A stretch of DNA of 64,000 nucleotides from Paenibacillus sp. MAHUQ-63. Lineage in GTDB: Bacteria > Bacillota > Bacilli > Paenibacillales > NBRC-103111. Of this stretch, positions 16,129 through 24,416 are shown piece after piece. Under the pieces are notes generated by a model that was given only the letters and a program-made list of their open reading frames with translations, was not told the DNA's origin and ran no database searches. Numbering within the stretch: the stretch's first letter is position 1; every line of letters starts with the position of its first letter. The stretch spans positions 62,001 through 126,000 of the forward strand of contig NZ_JARADB010000003.1 of the NCBI RefSeq assembly GCF_028765165.1, given 5' to 3'. The position numbers and the translations under genes were made by a program.

Positions 16129-17298
16129 TTATGATAGGAATGAAGCAAACACTTCGTTGCCCAACAAGATGCCCTGCTTCGATAAACGATAGCCTTCCGG
16201 CGTTTGCTCGAGCAGCTTCTTATGCAGCCACCCTTGCAGCGTCTCACCGAATTGCGATTCGATCGACGTACCGAACTGAGCGGCGAAATCCGCGCTGCGC
16301 ACCCCTTCCAACAGGCGCAGGCCGACCATCATGAAGTCTTCCATCGCTTCCTGCCGCGTGACCTCGAATTGCTCCATGACCGGCAGACCCGCATGGGTCG
16401 CGTCGATATACGGCTGAATGCCTTTGATATTCACATGACGCTGTCCGTTCATATAACCGTGAGCTCCGGCACCAAGCCCGTAGTAGTACCGGTTGCGCCA
16501 ATACATCGTATTGTGCCTGCTCTCCCGTCCCGGTTTGGCGAAATTGCTGATTTCGTACTGCTTATATCCCGCGTCTTCTAACCGCTTCATAATCAGCTCG
16601 TACATGTCCACTTCTTCGTCTTCGCTGGGCAGCGGCAGCTGATTTTTGTTATAGAGCGTATGGAACAGCGTATTCTCTTCTACTTTCAAGCTATATATCG
16701 AATAATGCTGCAAATCAAGGGACAACGCTTCATCCAATGTCGCCTGCATGATTTCGACGGTTTGCTTCGGAAGTCCGAACATCAAGTCAATCGACAAATT
16801 ATCGAAGCCCAGCTTCTTCGCATTCTCAATGCTCCGGTGCACATCGTCCGTATTATGAATACGTCCGATCGCGGCCAAGAGTTCATTGTTGAAGGACTGC
16901 ACGCCGAACGATATCCGGTTGACGCCGCCTTCTTTCATCACTGCCAGTTTATCCTCGTCCGTCGTTCCCGGATTGGCCTCCATTGAGAATTCAACCTCAT
17001 TCGGATCCGCCGGGAAATACGTTCGAACCATGCGCAGAAACCGCTCCATTTGGTCCGGGAGCAGTACGGTCGGCGTTCCTCCGCCGACGAATATCGTCTC
17101 CACCTTGGCAGGCGGATATTGGCCTACCGTCAATTCCATCTCCCGCTCCAGCGCGTCCAAATATTCCATGACGGGCTGGCCCTTCAGCACATAGGAATTA
17201 AAATCGCAATAATGGCATTTGTTCGTGCAAAACGGGATATGAATGTACACCGCGGTCGCAGCGCCATGATTGGTTTGAGCTGTATGAGTCACTACCAT
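16129..17298 (-). CDS. hemW: Radical SAM heme chaperone HemW
   Basis: 389 residues. The N-terminal VYIHIPFCTNKCHYCDFNSY holds the CxxxCxxC cluster motif, followed by FVGGGTPTVL and the SAM-binding strands (VEFSMEANPGT, RISFGVQSF). It is the HemN-related protein next to lepA in Bacillales (formerly yqeR/hemN), now understood as a heme-binding chaperone and not a coproporphyrinogen oxidase. It lacks the HemN-specific N-terminal extension. lepA lies directly upstream, separated by a hairpin. Confidence 0.95.
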   Translation of the reverse strand: MVVTHTAQTNHGAATAVYIHIPFCTNKCHYCDFNSYVLKGQPVMEYLDALEREMELTVGQYPPAKVETIFVGGGTPTVLLPDQMERFLRMVRTYFPADPNEVEFSMEANPGTTDEDKLAVMKEGGVNRISFGVQSFNNELLAAIGRIHNTDDVHRSIENAKKLGFDNLSIDLMFGLPKQTVEIMQATLDEALSLDLQHYSIYSLKVEENTLFHTLYNKNQLPLPSEDEEVDMYELIMKRLEDAGYKQYEISNFAKPGRESRHNTMYWRNRYYYGLGAGAHGYMNGQRHVNIKGIQPYIDATHAGLPVMEQFEVTRQEAMEDFMMVGLRLLEGVRSADFAAQFGTSIESQFGETLQGWLHKKLLEQTPEGYRLSKQGILLGNEVFASFLS

Positions 17299-17330
17299 AT
17301 GGGTTTATTCCTTTCTGACCTATCAATGGA

Positions 17331-17372
17331 TAAAAAGCCAAGGGACAGAATTCTCTGCCTCCCCGGCTTCTT
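17331..17372 (-). terminator. Terminator or attenuator between lepA and hemW
   Basis: AAGCCGGGGAGGCAGA pairs with TCTGTCCCTTGGCTT and is followed on the minus strand by TTTATCC. It may separate lepA from hemW, or reduce read-through. Confidence 0.7.
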
Positions 17373-17384
17373 ATTCGTGTGAGC

Positions 17385-19199
17385 CTATTCGTCTATTTTC
17401 AGTACAGCCATGAACGCTTCTTGCGGCACCTCTACACTGCCGACCTGCTTCATGCGCTTTTTACCTTCTTTTTGCTTGTCGAGCAATTTCCGTTTCCGGG
17501 AAATGTCGCCGCCGTAACACTTGGCGAGTACGTTCTTGCGCATCGCTTTAACGGTTTCGCGGGCTACGATCTTCTGCCCGATCGCCGCTTGAATCGGCAC
17601 CTCGAACATTTGGCGAGGAATCAGATCCTTCAGCTTATCGCAAATGATTTTGCCGCGGTTGTACGCGGAATCACGGTGAACGATGAAGGATAGGGCATCG
17701 ACTTGTTCGGAATTCAGCAGGATATCCATCTTCACGAGATTGGAACGCTTATACCCGGACAGCTCGTAATCGAAGGAAGCATACCCCTTCGTTCTTGACT
17801 TCAGCATGTCGAAGAAATCGTAGACGATTTCGGACAACGGAATGTCGTACGTCAATGTAACACGGTTGGAATCCAAATACTCCATGTTCAAGTACTCGCC
17901 GCGCTTACCTTGGCACAGATCCATGATAGTGCCTACGAAATCATTCGGTACAATGACGGAAGCTTTCACGTAAGGTTCTTCCACAAAATCAATACGCTGC
18001 GGATCCGGGTAATTGGACGGGTTATCGATATCCATCACATCGCCATTCGTTAAGGTAATTCTATAAATAACGCTTGGCGCCGTTGTAATGAGCGGAATGT
18101 TAAACTCACGTTCGATACGCTCCTGTATAATCTCCATATGCAGCAATCCCAAGAAGCCGCAGCGGAAACCGAAGCCCAAAGCCGTCGAGGTCTCAGGTTC
18201 GAAACGAAGCGAAGCGTCGTTGAGCTCCAGCTTCTGCAAAGCTTCGCGCAGATCGTTATAATCCGTCGTTTCGATCGGATACAGTCCGCAGAACACCATC
18301 GGGTTAATCCGGCGGTAGCCCGGCAGCGGCTCAGGCGCTTGGCGGTCCGCTTCGGTTACCGTGTCCCCGACCCGCGTATCTCCGACATTTTTGATGCCGG
18401 CCACGATAAAGCCTACATCTCCGACTTCAAGCGATGGAACGGAAGACATTCTCGGTTTGAATGCTCCTACTTCGATAACTTCGAACGTCTTGTTCGTTGC
18501 CATCATTTTGATTTTGGAGCCTGCTTTGATCGAGCCATCAACGACCCGGACATACACGATAACGCCTTTGTACGCATCGTAATGGGAATCGAAAATGAGC
18601 GCTTTAAGCGGATTGTCCGGGTTGCCCTGCGGAGCCGGCACTTTTTGACACACTTGCTCAATAATCTCTTTGATCCCGATACCGGCCTTAGCCGAAGCTA
18701 ATACAGCCTCGCTGGCGTCAAGTCCGATGACGTCCTCGATCTCCTGCTTCACCTTGTCCGGATCGGCGCTTGGCAAATCGATTTTATTAATGACAGGTAA
18801 TATTTCCAGATTGTTGTCCAATGCCAAGTACACGTTAGCGAGCGTTTGCGCTTCGATGCCTTGAGCCGCATCCACAACGAGCAGCGCTCCTTCGCAAGCG
18901 GCAAGGCTTCGGGATACCTCATAGGTGAAGTCGACGTGCCCAGGCGTATCGATCAAATTGAGGATATAATCAACGCCGTCGTCTGCACGGTAGTTCAGTC
19001 TTACCGCCTGCAGCTTGATCGTAATCCCGCGTTCCCGCTCCAGATCCATTTGGTCGAGGACCTGGTCCTGCATTTCCCGGGACGACAGCGCTCCCGTATA
19101 TTCCAAAATGCGGTCGGCCAAAGTCGATTTGCCGTGATCAATATGAGCGATAATTGAAAAGTTTCGAATTCTTGATTGTCTTTCGCGAATGTCAGTCAT
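17385..19199 (-). CDS. lepA: Elongation factor 4 (LepA)
   Basis: 604 residues, a translational GTPase that acts on stalled or mis-translocated ribosomes. G1 is [14 protein letters not shown]3 [11 protein letters not shown]4 [11 protein letters not shown]. The EF-G-like domains II, III and V follow, and the LepA-specific C-terminal domain ends with [24 protein letters not shown]. It follows yqxA in the normal Bacillales order. Confidence 0.99.
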   Translation of the reverse strand: MTDIRERQSRIRNFSIIAHIDHGKSTLADRILEYTGALSSREMQDQVLDQMDLERERGITIKLQAVRLNYRADDGVDYILNLIDTPGHVDFTYEVSRSLAACEGALLVVDAAQGIEAQTLANVYLALDNNLEILPVINKIDLPSADPDKVKQEIEDVIGLDASEAVLASAKAGIGIKEIIEQVCQKVPAPQGNPDNPLKALIFDSHYDAYKGVIVYVRVVDGSIKAGSKIKMMATNKTFEVIEVGAFKPRMSSVPSLEVGDVGFIVAGIKNVGDTRVGDTVTEADRQAPEPLPGYRRINPMVFCGLYPIETTDYNDLREALQKLELNDASLRFEPETSTALGFGFRCGFLGLLHMEIIQERIEREFNIPLITTAPSVIYRITLTNGDVMDIDNPSNYPDPQRIDFVEEPYVKASVIVPNDFVGTIMDLCQGKRGEYLNMEYLDSNRVTLTYDIPLSEIVYDFFDMLKSRTKGYASFDYELSGYKRSNLVKMDILLNSEQVDALSFIVHRDSAYNRGKIICDKLKDLIPRQMFEVPIQAAIGQKIVARETVKAMRKNVLAKCYGGDISRKRKLLDKQKEGKKRMKQVGSVEVPQEAFMAVLKIDE

Positions 19200-19276
19200 G
19201 CTAACGTATTAACCCCCACAACATGCAAATAATTTTCATTATAGCAGTTGTGGAGAGTTGCAGCAATGTACGAGTC

Positions 19277-19690
19277 CTAACCTTTCCCTAATACCGCGTC
19301 AAATAGCGACACAAACAGCTTGATGCCGTGATGGGAAGCGATTTGCAGCAGGTCGCCGAGCTTGTTGCCGACATGATTCAAGGAATCGTCGTGATCGGCA
19401 ACGGGCTCCGCCGTTTTGGCCGCATCCGGCTTCGGCGTCGCCTTGGATTTCGCAGCCGCCTCTTCTTTGCCCGGTTGCGATGAGGCCGTTCTGGCAGGCG
19501 CCGCGGCGCCGGCAGCAGACGTTGTCGTTTTGCCGGCCGGCTTCACCGATTCCTGCGGAGCTTTGGAGGCCGGTTCAGCGCCCTGGATCCGTTCCATTCC
19601 GCTGGAGGCCAGGCTGACTCCGAACAAAATGCAGAACAGCAGCAGCAATCCGAATAAGCCTACTTTAATATAAAACTGCCTCAGCTTCAT
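19277..19690 (-). CDS. yqxA: YqxA-like membrane protein (DUF3679)
   Basis: 137 residues. A single N-terminal membrane segment (residues 10-30, VGLFGLLLLFCILFGVSLA) is followed by a low-complexity Ala/Pro/Lys linker and a short C-terminal segment (NKLGDLLQIASHHGIKLFVSLFD). Position between spoIIP and lepA matches yqxA of Bacillus subtilis. GGGAGGG precedes the start. Function unknown; linkage to spoIIP suggests a sporulation role (inference). Confidence 0.75.
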   Translation of the reverse strand: MKLRQFYIKVGLFGLLLLFCILFGVSLASSGMERIQGAEPASKAPQESVKPAGKTTTSAAGAAAPARTASSQPGKEEAAAKSKATPKPDAAKTAEPVADHDDSLNHVGNKLGDLLQIASHHGIKLFVSLFDAVLGKG

Positions 19691-19717
19691 GGAAAAGACC
19701 CTCCCTCGGGTTATCGT

Positions 19718-20947
19718 TTATGATTGCTTCGGGCTTGCCGCCGGAGCATCTACTTTCTTCGCGTTCAGGATGACTTCCGAGATCGCTTCCGCCAGCCAGT
19801 CCGTCGTGCGGTAGCACTCTTCCAAGGTGTTGTAAGGACCGCCGACTTCGATCAATATATTGTTGGGCGAAAAGTTCTGATTGTATAAGCCGTTGCCTTC
19901 GCTCGCTTCCTTCGCGTGAATCCCCTTGGAAATACCGGGATGCTTCGCTTCCAGCACTTGATGAATTTTGTTGGCGAATTCCTCATTCTTCTTCCAGTTC
20001 GGGTTTTTCCCCCCGATAATGAAATACACTTGCGCATAGTCGACGCCGTCGATCGTCGCGGTCGTCTTGTTGCGGGCCGCCGAATCGCGGTGGATATCGA
20101 AATAATACTGCAAGTCCGGATGCTGGACGGCAGCTTCCTGCAGCGTCTTCAAAGAATATTTGTAGGAGTACGGATATTCGAAATTTTTCACCGTGCTCGG
20201 ATATACGGTTGTGGAATGTACGGCGCCGATGCCGTCTTTCTCCAGATTTTGCGCTAACCGTTGGCCGACGGAGATGATATTGACTTTGTCGCTGTAAGCT
20301 TTGTCCGGGTTGGTCACCCCTTTAAGCTCCGGCAGGAAGGATTCATTGCTATGCGTTTGATAGATGAAAGCGATGTTGTCGCCTGCTGTCTTTGGCGGCT
20401 GTCCCACAGGACTGACGATCGGATTCGTTGAAGCTGTTGGCGCAGGTTCGGGCGATGGCGCAGGGAGCGGATTCTTCGCCTCTGCTTGCAGATCCGTCGT
20501 CCCCGGATTGTAATCGACGGGCTCGCTCGGATTCGATGCGCTGCCTTTTACGAGGACCGTCGTTTTGTTCGTATCCATCCCCGGCACCTCGCTCGCTACC
20601 AGACTCTTGGGGTCGCTTGGGTTAATGTCTGTCAGAAACTGAAAGGCGAAGTGAAAGACGTTATGCTGGGAGAAAGTGAATTTCTTCTGGTCTTTATTCA
20701 GATGTGGCACTTCCATGCCGATCATATCGATAAAAAACTGGTTCGTGACGGAGGCGGCCAAGCTCTTCATGGAAGAAACCGGCGAGGTCGTAATCACTTT
20801 ATTTTGCAAGTAACCGCCTACACCGATAAGAACGAAAATGGCTAGGGTCGCTGTGCTGAGAATAAAAAACGTTTTTCCGACGGAACTGGCGCTCTGAAAC
20901 GTTTTTCGAACTTGGCTGAGATTGAGTGTGGCGGATGTCCATTTCAT
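19718..20947 (-). CDS. spoIIP: Stage II sporulation protein P (SpoIIP)
   Basis: 409 residues. An N-terminal membrane segment (residues about 27-50), a linker rich in Pro/Ala, and a C-terminal amidase-like domain with IAFIYQTHSNESF (zinc His and Glu), YYFDIHRDSAAR and IHAKEASEGNGLYNQNFSPNNILIEVGG (catalytic Glu near the end). It cleaves peptidoglycan amide bonds and crosslinks with SpoIID during engulfment. TTTAGGAGGAATC precedes the ATG. In Bacillus subtilis it follows gpr directly; here three extra genes and a terminator intervene, so it must have its own promoter. Confidence 0.96.
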   Translation of the reverse strand: MKWTSATLNLSQVRKTFQSASSVGKTFFILSTATLAIFVLIGVGGYLQNKVITTSPVSSMKSLAASVTNQFFIDMIGMEVPHLNKDQKKFTFSQHNVFHFAFQFLTDINPSDPKSLVASEVPGMDTNKTTVLVKGSASNPSEPVDYNPGTTDLQAEAKNPLPAPSPEPAPTASTNPIVSPVGQPPKTAGDNIAFIYQTHSNESFLPELKGVTNPDKAYSDKVNIISVGQRLAQNLEKDGIGAVHSTTVYPSTVKNFEYPYSYKYSLKTLQEAAVQHPDLQYYFDIHRDSAARNKTTATIDGVDYAQVYFIIGGKNPNWKKNEEFANKIHQVLEAKHPGISKGIHAKEASEGNGLYNQNFSPNNILIEVGGPYNTLEECYRTTDWLAEAISEVILNAKKVDAPAASPKQS

Positions 20948-21136
20948 AGTCTGATTCCTCCTAAACTATCTTAATTCAATCTATGAATTGAGCCCCGTCG
21001 ATAGAACCCGGAACGATAGTTTTTTTTGATAGAGGAGTTTGATGGGCACCCTGTCCTGTCCACATCCGCTTCTGAGCCGACGGGAGAACGGCCATAGGCT
21101 TACTTGCCGCTGACGGCGTCCCTCCCCGGAAAAGCG

Positions 21137-21165
21137 CAAAAAAAAGAACCCCTTGCGGGGTTCTT
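21137..21165 (-). terminator. Terminator of the TIR-like operon
   Basis: AAGAACCCC and GGGGTTCTT pair around a 4-base loop, with eight T residues on the minus-strand exit. It closes the three-gene insertion and separates it from spoIIP. Confidence 0.95.
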
Positions 21166-21195
21166 ACGTTTCCTGGTTACATGCAGCTCCTATGA

Positions 21196-21363
21196 TCAAG
21201 CAAGCGATTCGAAATCGAAGGTGCCTTTGGCCACAATCGTGACCCCGCTTGTTTCTTTGAGAACGGTAGGACCGGTATATAATTTAAGCAAGCTCTTATC
21301 GCTTGCCTTCTTTGCCGTCTTGGCGGTTAGCCGGTTACGAGCTTTCTTCATGTGCTTCAGCAT
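21196..21363 (-). CDS. Small basic protein of the TIR-like operon, 55 aa
   Basis: The frame begins MLKHMKKARNRLTAKTAKKA and ends KGTFDFESLA. AAGGAAGG lies 7 bases before the ATG. The gene overlaps the end of the upstream TIR-like/GAF-like gene by 29 bp and is followed within 35 bp by a strong terminator. The N-terminal half is Lys/Arg-rich, the C-terminal half is beta-rich and neutral. I do not recognise the family. Overlap and the good ribosome site support a real gene; its role with the two TIR-like proteins is unknown. Confidence 0.65.
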   Translation of the reverse strand: MLKHMKKARNRLTAKTAKKASDKSLLKLYTGPTVLKETSGVTIVAKGTFDFESLA

Positions 21364-22312
21364 ATAGAATCCTTCCTTTCACAATGGATTTGAGTGAAGA
21401 CACAAGCTTCGCATTGCGTTCCGACAACTCCATCATCACTTGATGATGATGACGCGGCGGAATATCCGCCCTTGTTTTGAAATGTATGGAGGAAACGATC
21501 GTCGGATGCAGCTTCACGCAATAAATATATTCGAACTCGCCGTCATCCTTGTCTCTGGCGCGTCCGAGAATGATGTTCGTATCCTTGCTGCGATAGCATT
21601 CGGCCAAATAACTCGCAGGATCGCTGACGTTAAAGCTGTGATTATGGCTGACTTGACCCGCGCGGCCAAACTGCCGCAGTGTCACGCCGTCGTCAAGAAG
21701 CTCGAACAGTGTGGCTGCCGTCACTTCTTGAAGCTCAATTATACCACAATTGGTATCAAATGTCTTATGGAATTTATCCAAAACCCGGTCGTAATCCACA
21801 CTGGAAACGCTGAGCGAGTCCAACGCATCGAAGAGAAAGCTGCGGATCGCCTCATTTTTTTTCATATCGGATGGCTTATGCCGCTTCTTGTGAGCGGAGA
21901 TGCTGCTCTTGAGCGGGTATAGATGCGGCCCTGCGAGCTCCGCAACGTCCCGGTCCGACTGCTTGTCATCGATTCTGAGCGGACTATAGCCTTCGAGAAA
22001 TTCGGGCAATTCAAGATCCTTGGACAGGATCAGGAATGTTCGGCTGTGCCCCAGCTCCCCGATGCAGAGCCCAAGCAGCACCAAAAGATTTTCGTATGTC
22101 CCGGAATGCCCGCTGTCCTCCGACGTCATGATCAGAAGAGCGAAATCGGAATCTTCCAAATGCCTTTTGAGCATTTTCAATTTATGCTGGGACGCTGCCA
22201 GAACACCTTGGTTCAACACCGTCGCATCGGAAATAGAAGCTAGCTGAGATTGATAGAATTCGCCCCATAGCTGACTGGCTGCCGAGCAGCCGATGAATAT
22301 TTTCGGTTTCAT
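21335..22312 (-). CDS. TIR-like protein lacking the putative catalytic Glu, fused to a GAF-like region
   Basis: 325 residues. Residues 1-130 (PKIFIGCSAASQLW, DSDFALLIMTSEDS, LGLCIGELGHSRTFLIL) align along their length with the neighbouring TIR-like protein and the predicted nucleotide-binding TIR-like family (PF10137). The motif RDNVILELG of the partner is YENLLVLLG here, so the putative catalytic Glu is Leu79 and RD is YE. Residues about 155-320 are mixed alpha/beta and look GAF-like (weak call). The ATG overlaps the partner stop by 4 bp. It may be a regulatory or sensing subunit (inference). Confidence 0.75.
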   Translation of the reverse strand: MKPKIFIGCSAASQLWGEFYQSQLASISDATVLNQGVLAASQHKLKMLKRHLEDSDFALLIMTSEDSGHSGTYENLLVLLGLCIGELGHSRTFLILSKDLELPEFLEGYSPLRIDDKQSDRDVAELAGPHLYPLKSSISAHKKRHKPSDMKKNEAIRSFLFDALDSLSVSSVDYDRVLDKFHKTFDTNCGIIELQEVTAATLFELLDDGVTLRQFGRAGQVSHNHSFNVSDPASYLAECYRSKDTNIILGRARDKDDGEFEYIYCVKLHPTIVSSIHFKTRADIPPRHHHQVMMELSERNAKLVSSLKSIVKGRILYAEAHEESS

Positions 22313-22782
22313 CGGGCTCTCAGTCCTAACTCCTTCACCATCCGCTTCACCGTATAAACAGCAGGTCCCAGTCCCGCCATGAGGCCGGAAGGATGATCCG
22401 GCTTGTACGTAAGCGGTGTCAAGCCAAGCAAGTCCGAAGCGATATGTAGGCTTTCTTTCTCCGGAATCAGAAAATACGTTCTCTCCAAGCCGATCTGCCC
22501 AATGAATAAGCCAAGCTCCAGAATGACATTATCCCGCACCGTACTGACGACCGAATCTCTTAATAGAGTCAGATCGTCTCCACGGAAGACGAAAATAGCG
22601 AAATCGCTGGATTGAGCCTGCTTGATCAGTGGAGCTAACGTCGTTTGCGAAGGAGGGAACAATAATTGACTCCAAACCGTTACGTCACAGGAAAAATGAA
22701 GGTTAGACTGCAAAGCCTCTGCTACGTCGATACTCTCGGCAGAGGACCCTATGAAAAGCTTAGCCAGCGGTGTGCTGCTCAT
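22309..22782 (-). CDS. TIR-like predicted nucleotide-binding protein
   Basis: 157 residues, a single domain. LFIGSSAESIDVAEALQ, then WSQLLFPPSQTTL, SSDFAIFVFRGDD and RDNVILELGLFIGQIGLERTYFL are the successive motifs of the TIR-like family PF10137, known as effector domains in some cyclic-nucleotide antiphage systems. Glu89 in LELGLF is the candidate catalytic residue and DL in SDLLGL a further motif. The ATG at 22782 follows GAGGAAGTGG; a GTG at 22791 sits too close to that site. First gene of a three-gene operon inserted between gpr and spoIIP. Enzyme activity is not shown by sequence. Confidence 0.82.
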   Translation of the reverse strand: MSSTPLAKLFIGSSAESIDVAEALQSNLHFSCDVTVWSQLLFPPSQTTLAPLIKQAQSSDFAIFVFRGDDLTLLRDSVVSTVRDNVILELGLFIGQIGLERTYFLIPEKESLHIASDLLGLTPLTYKPDHPSGLMAGLGPAVYTVKRMVKELGLRAR

Positions 22783-22852
22783 AGAAACCACTTCCTCATC
22801 AAATGGTGATGGTCAGTTACTTCGACACTTCCCATCTTTTTCCTGCCGCACA

Positions 22853-22894
22853 CAAAGAAAGAACTGTTCCCACTGCAGTCCGCGGTCCCAGTTC
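22853..22894 (-). terminator. Probable terminator after gpr
   Basis: GAACTG and CAGTTC pair around a GC-rich loop and are followed on the minus strand by TTTCTTTG. It separates gpr from the TIR-like operon. Confidence 0.6.
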
Positions 22895-22905
22895 TCGTTC
22901 AAATA

Positions 22906-23904
22906 TTAATGCGTATAGGCTGCTACATTCTCGACACTTACCGCCTCATGCAGGGCGGCGTTGAGCCCGCTGGCAATGATGTTGGCGATATCTTCAATGA
23001 ACTGGTCGATTTCTTTGGGCGTAACTAGCAGATCGTGCCCAACAGGATTCAGCACTTCTTTGACCAGTTGCAAGCGTTCATCCTCGTGAATATTGTCCAA
23101 TAGGCCCAGAATTTGACCTGTATTGCTCGTTTGCTCGCTGAAATGCTTATGCATCAAATCGAAGGCGTTATTCACGATCGTGGAAGCATAAACGACCGTA
23201 GGAACCCCAATGGCGACTACAGGCACGCCTAAATTCTCTTTCGTCAATCCTTTACGCTTATTGCCGATGCCCGACCCCGGATGAATGCCCGTATCGGCAA
23301 TTTGAATGGTCGTATTCACGCGGTCGAGCGATCTGGAGGCAAGCGCGTCGATGGCAATGATGAAATCAGGCTTGGATTTCTCCACGATCCCCAGTACGAT
23401 ATCGCTGCTCTCAATGCCCGTCGTTCCCAGCACTCCCGGTGCTACCGCACTGACCGGCCGGTAGCCCGGACTGACATCATTAGGCATCAGTTCGAAGAAG
23501 TGCCGTGTCACCATCACATTGTCGACGACAAGCGGGCCGAGCGCATCCGGGGTCACATTGGAATTGCCGAGTCCGATAATCAGTGCCTTGGCATTCTTAG
23601 GAATCCCGATCTCTTGTAGAAATTGCTCGAACTCCTGTGCCAGCTTCGTCGCCACCCGATCTTGCAATTGCGAATCTTTCTCTCGAAGTGCGGGAACTTC
23701 TATCGTTATATAGTGACCGAGAAGCTTCCCTAGGGCTCTGGAGCCTTCTTCGTTCTTTACATTGATCTTGGTGACGCGTATACCGTTCTCGCGTACCGAT
23801 TCCTGTTCAATCCCCGGTATCGGTTGCCCTTGATTGGCAGCTGTAGCCATATCCCGCGCATCCAGCGCAAGATCCGTATGTGTATTAAAAGAGCCTAAGT
23901 CCAT
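22906..23904 (-). CDS. gpr: Germination protease Gpr
   Basis: 332 residues. It degrades small acid-soluble spore proteins at germination. The N-terminus MDLGSFNTHTDLALDAR contains the pro-segment removed in the spore. Family motifs ALIIGLGNSNVTPDALGPLVVD, GIESSDIVLGIVEKSKPDFIIAIDALASRS and GSGIGNKRKGL are present. Gpr is an atypical aspartic-type protease acting as a tetramer. It faces rpsT divergently, as in Bacillus subtilis. Confidence 0.97.
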   Translation of the reverse strand: MDLGSFNTHTDLALDARDMATAANQGQPIPGIEQESVRENGIRVTKINVKNEEGSRALGKLLGHYITIEVPALREKDSQLQDRVATKLAQEFEQFLQEIGIPKNAKALIIGLGNSNVTPDALGPLVVDNVMVTRHFFELMPNDVSPGYRPVSAVAPGVLGTTGIESSDIVLGIVEKSKPDFIIAIDALASRSLDRVNTTIQIADTGIHPGSGIGNKRKGLTKENLGVPVVAIGVPTVVYASTIVNNAFDLMHKHFSEQTSNTGQILGLLDNIHEDERLQLVKEVLNPVGHDLLVTPKEIDQFIEDIANIIASGLNAALHEAVSVENVAAYTH

Positions 23905-24003
23905 AGAAGTTCCCCTTTCTCAGGTACATTGCATCTCTTATTGTGCGACGATTCGAATTCCCTTATGCAAAAGTGATGACCACTGAAAACCTATTGACAG
24001 GTC

Positions 24004-24032
24004 TTGCAATTTCAATTGTTGCATGGTAGAAT
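24004..24032 (+). promoter_or_regulatory. SigA-type promoter of rpsT
   Basis: TTGCAA at 24004-24009 and TAGAAT at 24027-24032 are 17 bp apart, 69 bp before the rpsT start codon. Confidence 0.65.
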
Positions 24033-24100
24033 ACTTAAAGTTGTCAGCAAACATACAAATGTAACGTTGAACCGTGTTTTGTAAGTAGGAGGTGAATTTC

Positions 24101-24352
24101 ATGCCAAACATTAAATCCGCTATTAAACGAGTAAAAGTTAGCGAAAAGCGCCGTCTTCGTAACGCTTCCCAAAAGTCCGCTCTGCGTACTGCTGTGAAAG
24201 CTTTCGAAACAGCTCTTACCCCTGAAGCTCTTGTTACTGCTTCCAAGAAACTTGACAAAGCAGCTTCTAAAGGTTTAATCCATAAAAATGCCGCTAACCG
24301 CAAGAAGTCCCGTCTGGCTAAAAAGCTGAACGCTCTTACGGCCCAAGCGTAA
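24101..24352 (+). CDS. rpsT: 30S ribosomal protein S20
   Basis: 83 residues, start [21 protein letters not shown] after an ideal AGGAGGTG site. Highly basic, three-helix protein that binds 16S rRNA early in small-subunit assembly. Family tail [19 protein letters not shown] is present. It stands alone on the plus strand between gpr and holA. Confidence 0.99.
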   Translation: MPNIKSAIKRVKVSEKRRLRNASQKSALRTAVKAFETALTPEALVTASKKLDKAASKGLIHKNAANRKKSRLAKKLNALTAQA

Positions 24353-24368
24353 TACAAGGACATAAAAG

Positions 24369-24405
24369 CAAAAGTCCAGTTCTCCTCGGAGTGCTGGACT
24401 TTTTA
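24369..24405. terminator. Bidirectional terminator between rpsT and holA
   Basis: AAAGTCCAG and CTGGACTTTTT pair around a loop; T-run on the plus strand and A-run on the other, serving the two convergent genes. Confidence 0.9.
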
Positions 24406-24416
24406 CTATTCCCTTC

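Noticed and set aside
21104..21367. Plus-strand open frame of 87 codons opposite the 55-aa gene.
   Set aside because: No ribosome site, and it runs through the strong terminator; the minus-strand gene explains the region.
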